Positions 7,898 through 14,401 of a stretch of 17,893 nucleotides of DNA are shown one piece after another. The notes under the pieces were generated by a model. It ran no database searches, was not told the DNA's origin, and worked only from the letters and a program-made list of their open reading frames with translations. The DNA comes from JAITWN01 sp964581365. Its GTDB lineage: Bacteria > Pseudomonadota > Gammaproteobacteria > SZUA-140. The stretch covers positions 1 through 17,893 of the forward strand of contig CAZOOF010000046.1 in the NCBI GenBank assembly GCA_964581365.1, given 5' to 3'. The stretch's first letter is position 1, and each line of letters opens with the position of its first letter. A program made the position numbers and the translations under genes.

Positions 7898-9892
7898 TCA
7901 GTACAGGTAAGCTGCCCCGGCTGCGGGAACGGCCTCCACATCCGTATTGAACTGGTCTCCGCCTATTCCCTTGGCGGCACTGTCTTCACGCGGTGCGCCG
8001 ACGACAAGCGTCTGGCCATCCGCTGACAGCGCAAGCGCGCTTCCAAAGGCCGCGCTGATCTGCGGATTCGGCGCCTTGATGTGGAGCTGTAGCCAGCCCG
8101 CAGGCTGACGTTGGAGATAAAAGGCAGCACCACTGCCGGCTATCGTGTCAACGTCGTCGAATTCACTGCTGGGCAACAGACCATCGACGCCCGACATTTT
8201 CCGGCCTTCGTTCGGAGCACCGACCACCAGCGCTGCCCCGTCCGAGGAAAGCGCCACCGCGGCACCGAACTGGAATCCGGTGTTGGAAGTCACGACGGTA
8301 TCCGGGATGATCGACGCCTTGACGTAAGCGCTGCGCACCCATGATGTCCCTTCCTCGGAGAGAGCGTAGAGATGAACCGCACCGCTATTTCTAGCCCCGG
8401 TGGGATTCCCACGCTTGTCATCGGACACTCCTGTGGCATCGCTGCCGTCCGCCGACGCACCGATGGCGACGACATCGCCGGTTTCCGAAAGCGCGAGCGC
8501 CTCACCGAAGCGGTCGTTGCTGAATTCATTGGCGCCCACGTTGTCGCCGACAAAGAAGTCACGCCTCCCCCAGCCCCCCCCATCACCATCGTTCCGCTCA
8601 TACAGGAATGCCCAGCCCTGCGTCACCGATTCCTGGCTGTTATTACTGTTGACTCTCAACTCCCTGCGCTGCGCTCCAACCACGAAACGCCGCCCATCAC
8701 CGGAGAGCGCAAGCGATCTTCCAAACAACTCCAGCTGTGGCGGACCCGGCGGATCCGGCATAACCGGCGGATAAACGATTTGTCGTTCGATCCAGCCACC
8801 ATCATTCCGCGCATAGATGTGCACCGCACCACGAGCCGGCCCTGGACCATCTTCCGTCGGCGGCGCCTCCGTCCGCGGCCCGCCGATCAGCAATGTGTCA
8901 CCGTCACGTGACAGCGCGATCGCATCGCCAAACGCGGCGTTCGCACTGGGGATCGATGACTTGATATAAGAGCTGGCCGACCATGACTGGCCGCTGCGCT
9001 CAAAGACGTAGACGGCGCCGGCACCGCCGCCGGTGAGCGTATTGGATACGTGTGCATTACTCGCCATGGCCTCGCGACAGGCTTCTTCAGCCGGGGCGCA
9101 GACTCCGGCAAAATCGCTTTCCTCGAAGGGCGCGCCGACCGCAAGCACATTGCCATCCGCCGACAGGGACAGGCTGGAGCCGAAACGATCACGCCGGCCG
9201 GCATTCGGGGCCTTGATATAGGCCCGGGGCACCCAACCCTGCGCGGTGCGCGCGTAGACATAGACCGCGCCGGCTTGGTCCAGCGAATTGTCATCCTGGG
9301 CTTCCTGGCAGTCATCCTCATCCGGCGCACAGACCACCGGCTTGCCCCCACGCTCATCGGGGGCGGCGACCGCCAGAGTGCTGCCGTCGGCGGAAATCGC
9401 GACCGTCGCGCCGAAGCGATCATTTGCCTCGGTATTGGTCGCCTTGAAGTACCCTATGGCCCCCGAGAGCACGATTTCGCCCTCGCCATACCCGACGAAG
9501 CGGGCCGGAGACGGCGTGCATTCCCTATCCTCGCAGGATTCGAGCATGTATGCCGCGTAACGCCGTTCCGGCAGGAAAACCTCATGGGTGTAGGACAGCG
9601 TAGAGGCATCCATGTCCAGACCGATCTGGACAAAGCCCAAACCACCGTCCACATCCGCGTCTTCGTACAGGCGATAGGTGTCGGCGCCGATGACGGGAGC
9701 CCAGCGCAGGGTGAAGCTTTTGATGCCGTATTCGACCGCCGACAGCACTGGATCGGGAACCGGGGGCGGCGGCCGGGTGCTGCCATCCCCGCCCACCGCA
9801 TCACTGTCGTCGCCGACACTGCAGGCAGACAGGAACAGCACGGCCACGAGGCAGAGCAGGATGCGGAGCGGATATTCAGACCAGAGCTTCAT
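7898..9892 (-). CDS. FG-GAP repeat lipoprotein with predicted seven-bladed beta-propeller
   Basis: The 664-residue product is read from the ATG at 9890-9892. That start gives a proper lipoprotein signal (lipobox LSAC, Cys24); an in-frame ATG 69 bases upstream only lengthens the n-region, and neither start has a strong ribosome site. After a proline-rich linker, residues 48-130 resemble a fibronectin type III domain (SFTLRWAPVIGADTYRLYED). Seven FG-GAP repeats follow, with the FG at about 160, 237, 321, 390, 462, 542 and 616, each continuing as ALSADGxTLVVGAP. Seven repeats are the number needed for an integrin-alpha-type propeller. Two cysteine-bracketed acidic loops (CAPDEDDC at 188-195, CAPAEEAC at 265-272) sit after blades 1 and 2. 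It probably binds a ligand at the cell surface; that is inference. Confidence 0.85.
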   Translation of the reverse strand: MKLWSEYPLRILLCLVAVLFLSACSVGDDSDAVGGDGSTRPPPPVPDPVLSAVEYGIKSFTLRWAPVIGADTYRLYEDADVDGGLGFVQIGLDMDASTLSYTHEVFLPERRYAAYMLESCEDRECTPSPARFVGYGEGEIVLSGAIGYFKATNTEANDRFGATVAISADGSTLAVAAPDERGGKPVVCAPDEDDCQEAQDDNSLDQAGAVYVYARTAQGWVPRAYIKAPNAGRRDRFGSSLSLSADGNVLAVGAPFEESDFAGVCAPAEEACREAMASNAHVSNTLTGGGAGAVYVFERSGQSWSASSYIKSSIPSANAAFGDAIALSRDGDTLLIGGPRTEAPPTEDGPGPARGAVHIYARNDGGWIERQIVYPPVMPDPPGPPQLELFGRSLALSGDGRRFVVGAQRRELRVNSNNSQESVTQGWAFLYERNDGDGGGWGRRDFFVGDNVGANEFSNDRFGEALALSETGDVVAIGASADGSDATGVSDDKRGNPTGARNSGAVHLYALSEEGTSWVRSAYVKASIIPDTVVTSNTGFQFGAAVALSSDGAALVVGAPNEGRKMSGVDGLLPSSEFDDVDTIAGSGAAFYLQRQPAGWLQLHIKAPNPQISAAFGSALALSADGQTLVVGAPREDSAAKGIGGDQFNTDVEAVPAAGAAYLY

Positions 9893-9973
9893 CGGAGCGA
9901 AAATCTTCAAGGGGACCGTGCCTGGCTCATCAAGCCTTTCGATGCTGCGGCGGATGTACATATCGGCAGCCGT

Positions 9974-11191
9974 TCAGATCAGCGGACAGCCCGCACCCGA
10001 GAAATCACCCTGCACCCCGGCGCCATCGTTGGAGAACTCATTGAACCAGTCTCCGTTCACCGTGCGGTCGTCCCAGTCGATCTCGCCGTTGAAGTTGGTC
10101 GAGCCGTCCTCGCCGGTGATGACGAGGAAACGTTCGTTCTCCAGGCGTCCGTTCAAGGTGAGGGCAAAATCGCTGGTGACGCTGTACATGCGTCCGAGTA
10201 CGGTATTGCCAGTGCGCGGGATGTCGAGCACGAACACACCCGAGTCATCCCCGTCGTATTTGCCCTGGAAGCGGAAGCGGGCGCCAAACCCAGCGGGGGT
10301 CATTCTGCCGCCAGCCAGGGTGCCCGGCTGTCCAACCGTCTGTGGACTGGTCCAGGTACCGGTGACGCGGTTCAGGTCGTTGAACTGAATGGTGTACTGT
10401 ACCGCTGCCTGGTCGCTGGCGAGCAGCGAGATCTGCGCCTGGGTGAAGTCGAGCTGGTTGATGCCATTCAGGGTTCGCAGGCGCGGTTCCGTCGGCAGAC
10501 TGCTGAGCACGAATCCCGTCAGCGTGCGCGAATTGGGATCCAGATAGAAGGCATATCGCCCGTTATCGCCCTGGGCGAGATTGCCCTGGAAGCCGCCGGC
10601 ATAGAGACAGGTCATGGCCTCGTCGAGCAGCGCCCGCGCCGTCTCAGTATCGGGAAGCTCATGGGGCGTGCCGTCCACGCTGGCGGCATCGCTGATGATG
10701 TCTACGAGCTGGGCTTCCAGATCCGGGCGTGTGAAATCCACGTCCCGCCAGTTGACTGCGACTTCTCGCACGGCCTCGGAAATCTCGACGCCATCGAAGG
10801 GATCACCGTTGCGGTCGAGCATCATCAGAAAGCGGGTGATGTTGAGGACGGTCGGATTTGCGATGTTGCCGTTGCGGACGACGTCGAGCGGAGTGACCAG
10901 GCCCCGGCCCGCCGTCAGATCGCCGATGGTGACACCCCCGATGGAAAATTCCACCGGCTGACCGATCTCGAAGATGAACCGCCCCGTCTCATCGCTTTCG
11001 CCGATCGCATCGCGGGACTCGACATGCAGACCCACGACCATCGGCGCTCGCAGAAAGCCGGAGCCGCGCGGACGATCCAGTGTGGCATCGCGCGCTGAGC
11101 CGAGGTCACCAACGCCCTGGAGGCAACCACCGAGCACGGTGAGCGCACCAAACGCCAGAATGACTCGCGGGAACTTCGTTCTGGACATCAT
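9974..11191 (-). CDS. Lipoprotein with duplicated C-terminal beta domain
   Basis: The 405-residue product begins MM and has lipobox LGGC (Cys23); either methionine could be the start, and GAAGAA upstream is a modest ribosome site. Residues 50-105 (VVGLHVES, DETGRFIFEIGQPVEFSIGG, TPLDVV) followed by LNITRFLMMLDRNGDPFDGVEIS are an arrangement I have met in other gammaproteobacterial lipoproteins of unknown function. Residues 198-280 and 308-382 look like two copies of one beta-rich unit: each begins FQG with a GD-x-G turn, then an LD strand, an L-x-G strand, and ends in GTW or GDW. It is probably first of a three-lipoprotein operon, with the FG-GAP gene 81 bases downstream. A perfect TATAAT lies about 145 bases upstream. 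Function is unknown. Confidence 0.8.
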   Translation of the reverse strand: MMSRTKFPRVILAFGALTVLGGCLQGVGDLGSARDATLDRPRGSGFLRAPMVVGLHVESRDAIGESDETGRFIFEIGQPVEFSIGGVTIGDLTAGRGLVTPLDVVRNGNIANPTVLNITRFLMMLDRNGDPFDGVEISEAVREVAVNWRDVDFTRPDLEAQLVDIISDAASVDGTPHELPDTETARALLDEAMTCLYAGGFQGNLAQGDNGRYAFYLDPNSRTLTGFVLSSLPTEPRLRTLNGINQLDFTQAQISLLASDQAAVQYTIQFNDLNRVTGTWTSPQTVGQPGTLAGGRMTPAGFGARFRFQGKYDGDDSGVFVLDIPRTGNTVLGRMYSVTSDFALTLNGRLENERFLVITGEDGSTNFNGEIDWDDRTVNGDWFNEFSNDGAGVQGDFSGAGCPLI

Positions 11192-11334
11192 ATTTCTTCA
11201 ACCCACCGCATCGACAGTGGCTGGTGATCGATGGTCCGCGCATCGGCCAGGAACGCGCAGAGACGGCGGACCCATACGGGAAGATCTGGAATTCAGACAG
11301 CGCGGCCGATAATTGGTTGCAAGACGGATAGTGT

Positions 11335-11342
11335 ATTATATT
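11335..11342. promoter_or_regulatory. Overlapping divergent -10 elements
   Basis: In the 180-base divergent region, the minus strand of 11335-11340 reads TATAAT exactly. It is suited to driving the lipoprotein operon, though no good -35 sits at 16-18 bases (TTCACC is 19 bases away). The plus strand of 11337-11342 reads TATATT with TTGGTT 18 bases upstream (11313-11318) and could drive the secreted-protein gene at 11372. The two elements overlap, so the genes may compete for polymerase. This is assigned by eye only. Confidence 0.38.
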
Positions 11343-11371
11343 TCAGGCATCGCAGTCCGGGTGAAGTCATG

Positions 11372-12400
11372 ATGGAATCGACGATGAAGCGAAGGGGACG
11401 AAGCCTGTGGCGAACGCGGTTCGCCGCGGGCCTGATGGGCACTATGCCCCTGCTTCTCGTGCCCGGAGCCCACGCCGAATTCAATCTCAACTGGCAGGCC
11501 GACACCGCCAATCCGGCCTTCCCGCGCTCCTTCATCTTCGAGGATGAAGAGGGGAACGTGATACCGCTCACCGATGCGGTCATCCATGATGACATCAATG
11601 TCGGCGAGACGATCGTCATCGAAGGTCAGACTCCATTCGTGTACGAGAAGGTGATGGAGGGCGGCGTCCCCTACTATCACATGATCGTCGGCGATCCGGA
11701 CTCGGGATTCGCACAGGAGGTCTATATCCGCGCCGGAATAAACGCGTTCGGCTTCTTCAACACCGGCGGCGCCTGCAGCGGACCCGGATCCTGTGATGAA
11801 GGCACCGCCACTTTCAATGTGGGTCCGGACTTCTCCGCGAGTGCGGGGCGCGGCTCGGACAACGATCCTACGGTCAGCAACGCCTTCAGGCCGCTGGACC
11901 CGGATTTCACCATCAGCGGCAATATGAGCGCCAATCCCAACCGGGTGCAGATGCGGCAGCTGCTGGTGGATGGTGATCTGACGCTGGACTTCGTCAAGGA
12001 CCGTTATATCGAGAAACCCTCGATCAGCAACACGATCGAGGATGCGGAGTTCCGCAGCGTATTCAGCATGGATTCGACGGGCAACCTGTACAGCGACAGC
12101 TCGACGCCTTCGGTGGTCACCAATACGGTGGAGCACCTGGGCGCAAATCTGCCGCCCGATGTGCGTCCCCCGGGAGGCGGGCCCTCCTCAGCATCGTTCG
12201 ACATGGCGACCGATGCCGACAATTCGGTGGTCACCGCCGGCCGTTACACCTGGACCCCCGGCTCAGGCCCGGACGGAAGCCTGGGTACCTATAATTATGT
12301 CGGTGGCGGCGGGCCCAATCCCGGCACCAACTGGGGCAGCTTCTTCGACCATGGGCAGGCCAATCCGTGGAGCTACCCGGATAATCGCCCCACACCCTAG
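11372..12400 (+). CDS. Secreted protein of unknown function
   Basis: The 342-residue product is read from the second of two adjacent ATGs (11369 and 11372), because GGGTGA at 11359-11364 is then correctly spaced; ATG 11384 is also possible. A long basic n-region (KRRGRSLWRTR) precedes a hydrophobic core, with signal peptidase cleavage expected at AHA|E (residue 35). The mature part is acidic and rich in glycine, asparagine and proline, with two cysteines in GGACSGPGSCDEG (135 and 141) and a proline/glycine-rich tail. I see no known domain, lipobox, C-terminal barrel signal or membrane anchor. It reads divergently from the lipoprotein operon and stops just before a strong terminator, so it is probably a single-gene unit. 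Confidence 0.75.
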   Translation: MESTMKRRGRSLWRTRFAAGLMGTMPLLLVPGAHAEFNLNWQADTANPAFPRSFIFEDEEGNVIPLTDAVIHDDINVGETIVIEGQTPFVYEKVMEGGVPYYHMIVGDPDSGFAQEVYIRAGINAFGFFNTGGACSGPGSCDEGTATFNVGPDFSASAGRGSDNDPTVSNAFRPLDPDFTISGNMSANPNRVQMRQLLVDGDLTLDFVKDRYIEKPSISNTIEDAEFRSVFSMDSTGNLYSDSSTPSVVTNTVEHLGANLPPDVRPPGGGPSSASFDMATDADNSVVTAGRYTWTPGSGPDGSLGTYNYVGGGGPNPGTNWGSFFDHGQANPWSYPDNRPTP

Positions 12401-12421
12401 AGCGAACCGGCAATCGGATAT

Positions 12422-12457
12422 AAAAAGGGGATGGACCTCACGGCCCATCCCCTTTTT
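12422..12457. terminator. Strong bidirectional intrinsic terminator
   Basis: AAAAAGGGGATGG (12422-12434) pairs perfectly with CCATCCCCTTTTT (12445-12457), a 13-bp stem with A-runs and T-runs on either side. It can terminate the secreted-protein transcript from the left and the micropeptide transcript from the right. Read leftward the stem extends two more pairs (one G-T wobble, one C-G) with the loop CGTGAG; read rightward this extension meets an A-C mismatch. The hairpin is therefore slightly better formed in the micropeptide direction. Confidence 0.9.
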
Positions 12458-12481
12458 CATCGCAGCCTGCAGGCAGCCGGC

Positions 12482-12562
12482 TTAGATGTGGACGAAAACC
12501 AGGCTGACCGAACTGATGATCCCCAGGAGACCCAGCGCAGCCGTCAACTTGTGTTCCAGCAT
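12482..12562 (-). CDS. Hydrophobic micropeptide (26 residues), copy B
   Basis: This very short gene encodes a peptide that opens MLEHKLTAALGLL and ends SLVFVHI. It has a charged N-terminus, then an uninterrupted hydrophobic stretch long enough for one membrane helix. GGAGG lies nine bases before the chosen ATG (12560-12562); another in-frame ATG at 12571 touches the GGAGG and is too close to use it. The stop is followed 25 bases later by the strong terminator. The peptide resembles the one at 12807-12884 (shared pattern E-x-KL-[ST]-AAL near the start, His near the end), and that likeness plus the ribosome site is the main reason to call it a gene. Its function is unknown; small membrane toxins and regulators of membrane complexes have similar size and character. 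Confidence 0.6.
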   Translation of the reverse strand: MLEHKLTAALGLLGIISSVSLVFVHI

Positions 12563-12571
12563 TTTCCCCAT

Positions 12572-12576
12572 CCTCC
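12572..12576 (-). promoter_or_regulatory. Ribosome binding site of micropeptide B
   Basis: A perfect GGAGG on the minus strand, nine bases before ATG 12562. It decides between two in-frame ATGs. A hairpin with a one-base bulge (GGGTCCG 12600-12606 with CGGAACCC 12612-12619) lies upstream and may be in the same leader. Confidence 0.55.
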
Positions 12577-12691
12577 AAGCAGTTAGCGTTATCGAATGCG
12601 GGTCCGCCACACGGAACCCGGCACTGCCCGGATACCTTAGCAGAATGATCGGAAAGGGAAAAGTCAGGTAATCGGCAAGAGGCGGCCAGAG

Positions 12692-12710
12692 GGATGGACT
12701 TTGCCCATCC
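12692..12710 (-). repeat. Second copy of the micropeptide terminator stem, lacking the T-run
   Basis: Read leftward, GGATGGGC, a three-base AAA loop and GTCCATCC form an 8-bp stem with one G-T wobble. Both 8-base arms are identical to those inside the terminator at 12422-12457. This copy lies 97 bases downstream of micropeptide A and has neither A-run nor T-run, so it looks like a decayed or processed version. The rest of 12577-12806 shows no gene I can support. Confidence 0.5.
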
Positions 12711-12806
12711 TCCGACCGCCCCGCCGATGGCACGATCAGCGAGTCGATGTACCGTCGGCGCGCTTTGGCTTACGCCTTGCCTGCTTGCTTGGTGCTATGC
12801 CGATGG

Positions 12807-12884
12807 TCAAGCGTGGCTCAGGAGCAGGATCAGCGCCAATGCCGCCAGCGACATGCTCAGTGCTGCAGAAAGCTTGGTTTCCAT
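12807..12884 (-). CDS. Hydrophobic micropeptide (25 residues), copy A
   Basis: The gene encodes a peptide opening METKLSAALSMSLAALAL and ending LLLSHA, with ATG at 12882-12884 and TGA at 12807-12809. A short charged head (E, K) is followed by about 19 hydrophobic residues, enough for a single membrane helix. GGAGGA at 12891-12896 is correctly spaced, and a perfect TATAAT lies 66 bases upstream, so this has promoter, ribosome site, start and stop in order. Its paralogue lies 245 bases downstream on the same strand. No family is recognised. It could be a small membrane regulator or, less surely, a type I toxin-like peptide. Confidence 0.65.
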   Translation of the reverse strand: METKLSAALSMSLAALALILLLSHA

Positions 12885-12890
12885 CTCTTA

Positions 12891-12896
12891 TCCTCC
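12891..12896 (-). promoter_or_regulatory. Ribosome binding site of micropeptide A
   Basis: GGAGGA on the minus strand, six bases before ATG 12884. This near-perfect site in front of such a short reading frame is the main support for translation. Confidence 0.6.
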
Positions 12897-12929
12897 AATG
12901 ACATCCGCTCAAAGCGGGGAATTGCCGCT

Positions 12930-12944
12930 CGTGTCAATGACACG
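12930..12944. promoter_or_regulatory. Operator-like perfect inverted repeat
   Basis: CGTGTCA (12930-12936) and TGACACG (12938-12944) are perfect 7-base arms around a single central A. The site begins six bases downstream of the leftward TATAAT and should cover the transcription start of the micropeptide transcript, the classic place for a repressor. A weaker hairpin (CCGCT 12905-12909 with AGCGG 12913-12917) follows in the leader. Confidence 0.5.
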
Positions 12945-12949
12945 GAGAA

Positions 12950-12980
12950 ATTATACGCACTATATATACGCGTATGTAAA
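12950..12980 (-). promoter_or_regulatory. Candidate sigma-70 promoter of the micropeptides
   Basis: The minus strand reads TATAAT at 12950-12955, a perfect -10, with TTTACA at 12975-12980 as the best -35. The 19-base spacer is longer than the ideal 17. The surrounding 12945-13005 is far more AT-rich than the rest of the window. Transcription would start near 12943. Confidence 0.5.
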
Positions 12981-12983
12981 GTG
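12958..12983. repeat. AT-rich 26-base imperfect palindrome in the argA/micropeptide promoter region
   Basis: The sequence is symmetric about 12970/12971: a perfect 10-base core ATACGCGTAT (12966-12975) extends outward to CACT and AGTG ends, with one mismatch (12962/12979) and one G-T-type pair (12965/12976). It fills the spacer and -35 of the leftward promoter. A dimeric regulator could bind here and affect both the micropeptides and argA. Confidence 0.45.
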
Positions 12984-13093
12984 TGTATATAAGCCTGCAT
13001 AATAAATGTGGTTTTTGTCGACGAAACGAGAAACGCTCGACGGGTCTGCAGTTTTCTAGTAATAACTCGGTTCGGACACCAGCAAGACGCATC

Positions 13094-14401
13094 ATGGACA
13101 GCAAGCATTTCGTCGATTGGTTTCGCGCTTCCGCACCCTACATCCACGCCTTTCGTGGCCAGACTTTCGTTCTCGCTTTCGGTGGCGAGCTGCTTGCGGA
13201 ACAGCGCTTTCTCAGCCTTGCGCACGATATAGCGCTACTCAACAGCCTCGGCATCCGCCTGGTCCTGGTCCATGGCAGCCGTCCGCAGATCGAAGAGCGC
13301 CTCCGTGAGCGCGGCAGCCAGAACCAGTACCTGCACGGCCTGCGGGTGACGGACGAGGAGGCACTCGCCTGCGTCAAGGAGGCGGCCGGAACGGTGTCGC
13401 TCGAAATCACGGCGCTGCTGTCGATGGGACTCGCGAACACGCCGATGGCAGGCGCAGGCATTCGAGTCGCCAACGGGAACTTCGTTACCGCGCGTCCGCT
13501 GGGTGTCATCGATGGAATCGACTACCGCTATACGGGTACGGTCAGGCGCGTGGACAGCCAGGGCATCAGGCAGCAGCTGGACAGCGGCGCCATCGTGCTG
13601 CTGTCGCCACTCGGTTACTCACCGACCGGGGAGATCTTCAATCTGAGCGCGCTCGAGGTCGCTGCGTCGGTGGCGGTCGCGCTCGAAGCGAGCAAGTTCA
13701 TCTGCCTGGTGGAAGGCGGCGGACTGGGGTCAGAGAGCGGCGAGGTATTGCGGGAGCTGACCCCCAAAGAGGCCGAAGCGATTCGCGCCGGAGGCAGGCT
13801 CGATGCCGACCTCAGCGATAGTGCGAAACATGCGCTTCACGCCTGCCGGAACGGCGTGAAGCGTGCTCATCTGATCGATCGGCATCTGGACGGCGCGCTG
13901 CTGCTCGAGCTTTTCACCCGCGATGGAATCGGCACGATGATCAATGCCGACCGTTATCAGGAAACGCGGCAGGCGCGGATCGACGATGTCGGCGGAATCC
14001 TCAGCCTGATCGCACCGCTCGAGGAAAGCGGCTTGCTGGTACGGCGCTCACGCGAACACCTGGAAATCGAGATCGGACAGTTCACGGTGGTCGAACGCGA
14101 CGGCACCATCATCGCCTGTGCTGCCCTGCATCCGTTCGCAGAGGAGGAAGTCGGCGAACTCGCCTGCCTGGCAGTGCATCCGGATTACCGTCACCTGGGA
14201 TATGGCGATGCGCTGCTGAAACGAGTCGCCATCGAAGCCGGCAAACTGGGACTGAAACGGCTGTTTGTACTGACGACGCACGCCGCCCATTGGTTCCAGG
14301 AACGCGGTTTCGTCAAAGCCGGCATCGCCGAGCTGCCGGTGACCCGCCAGCAGCTCTACAACTATCAGCGCAACTCGATGGTCTTCATCAGGACGCTGTA
14401 A
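13094..14401 (+). CDS. argA: N-acetylglutamate synthase (amino-acid N-acetyltransferase)
   Basis: ArgA transfers an acetyl group from acetyl-CoA to glutamate, the first step of arginine synthesis, in the cytoplasm. The 435-residue product is close to the 443 of E. coli ArgA. Residues 1-285 are the amino-acid-kinase-like domain (FRGQTFVLAFGGELL 18-32, LVLVHGSRPQIEERL 56-70, PLGYSPTGEIFNL 172-184), which in this family binds arginine as feedback inhibitor. GTMI (280-283) leads to the GNAT domain, where LAVHPDYRHLGYGDALL (359-375) carries the acetyl-CoA-binding R-x-x-G-x-G/A type turn. Start 13094 matches the family N-terminus; its ribosome site is weak. Upstream in-frame codons to 12983 encode nothing family-like. 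Its stop directly abuts the stop of the opposing transporter gene. I found no convincing ArgR box. Confidence 0.93.
   Translation: MDSKHFVDWFRASAPYIHAFRGQTFVLAFGGELLAEQRFLSLAHDIALLNSLGIRLVLVHGSRPQIEERLRERGSQNQYLHGLRVTDEEALACVKEAAGTVSLEITALLSMGLANTPMAGAGIRVANGNFVTARPLGVIDGIDYRYTGTVRRVDSQGIRQQLDSGAIVLLSPLGYSPTGEIFNLSALEVAASVAVALEASKFICLVEGGGLGSESGEVLRELTPKEAEAIRAGGRLDADLSDSAKHALHACRNGVKRAHLIDRHLDGALLLELFTRDGIGTMINADRYQETRQARIDDVGGILSLIAPLEESGLLVRRSREHLEIEIGQFTVVERDGTIIACAALHPFAEEEVGELACLAVHPDYRHLGYGDALLKRVAIEAGKLGLKRLFVLTTHAAHWFQERGFVKAGIAELPVTRQQLYNYQRNSMVFIRTL

Noticed and set aside
9050..11098. A 682-codon open frame on the plus strand opposite the FG-GAP and 405-residue lipoprotein genes
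   Set aside because: It runs antisense across two genes with clear lipoboxes and repeats. Its translation has no signal, domain or repeat pattern, and long antisense frames are common in GC-rich DNA.
12666..12710. A 14-codon minus-strand frame beginning at a third GGAGGATG (about 12708)
   Set aside because: The GGAGG touches the ATG, the product is not hydrophobic, and it lacks the KL-x-AAL pattern of the two micropeptides; most of the likeness is due to the repeated hairpin arm.
12990..13010. Possible ArgR box upstream of argA (TGCATAATAAATG)
   Set aside because: Only one half-site resembles the consensus; the other half does not match at the required spacing.
12983..13093. N-terminal extension of ArgA from an upstream in-frame start
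   Set aside because: The extra codons show no similarity to ArgA and lie in the AT-rich promoter region; ATG 13094 fits the usual length.
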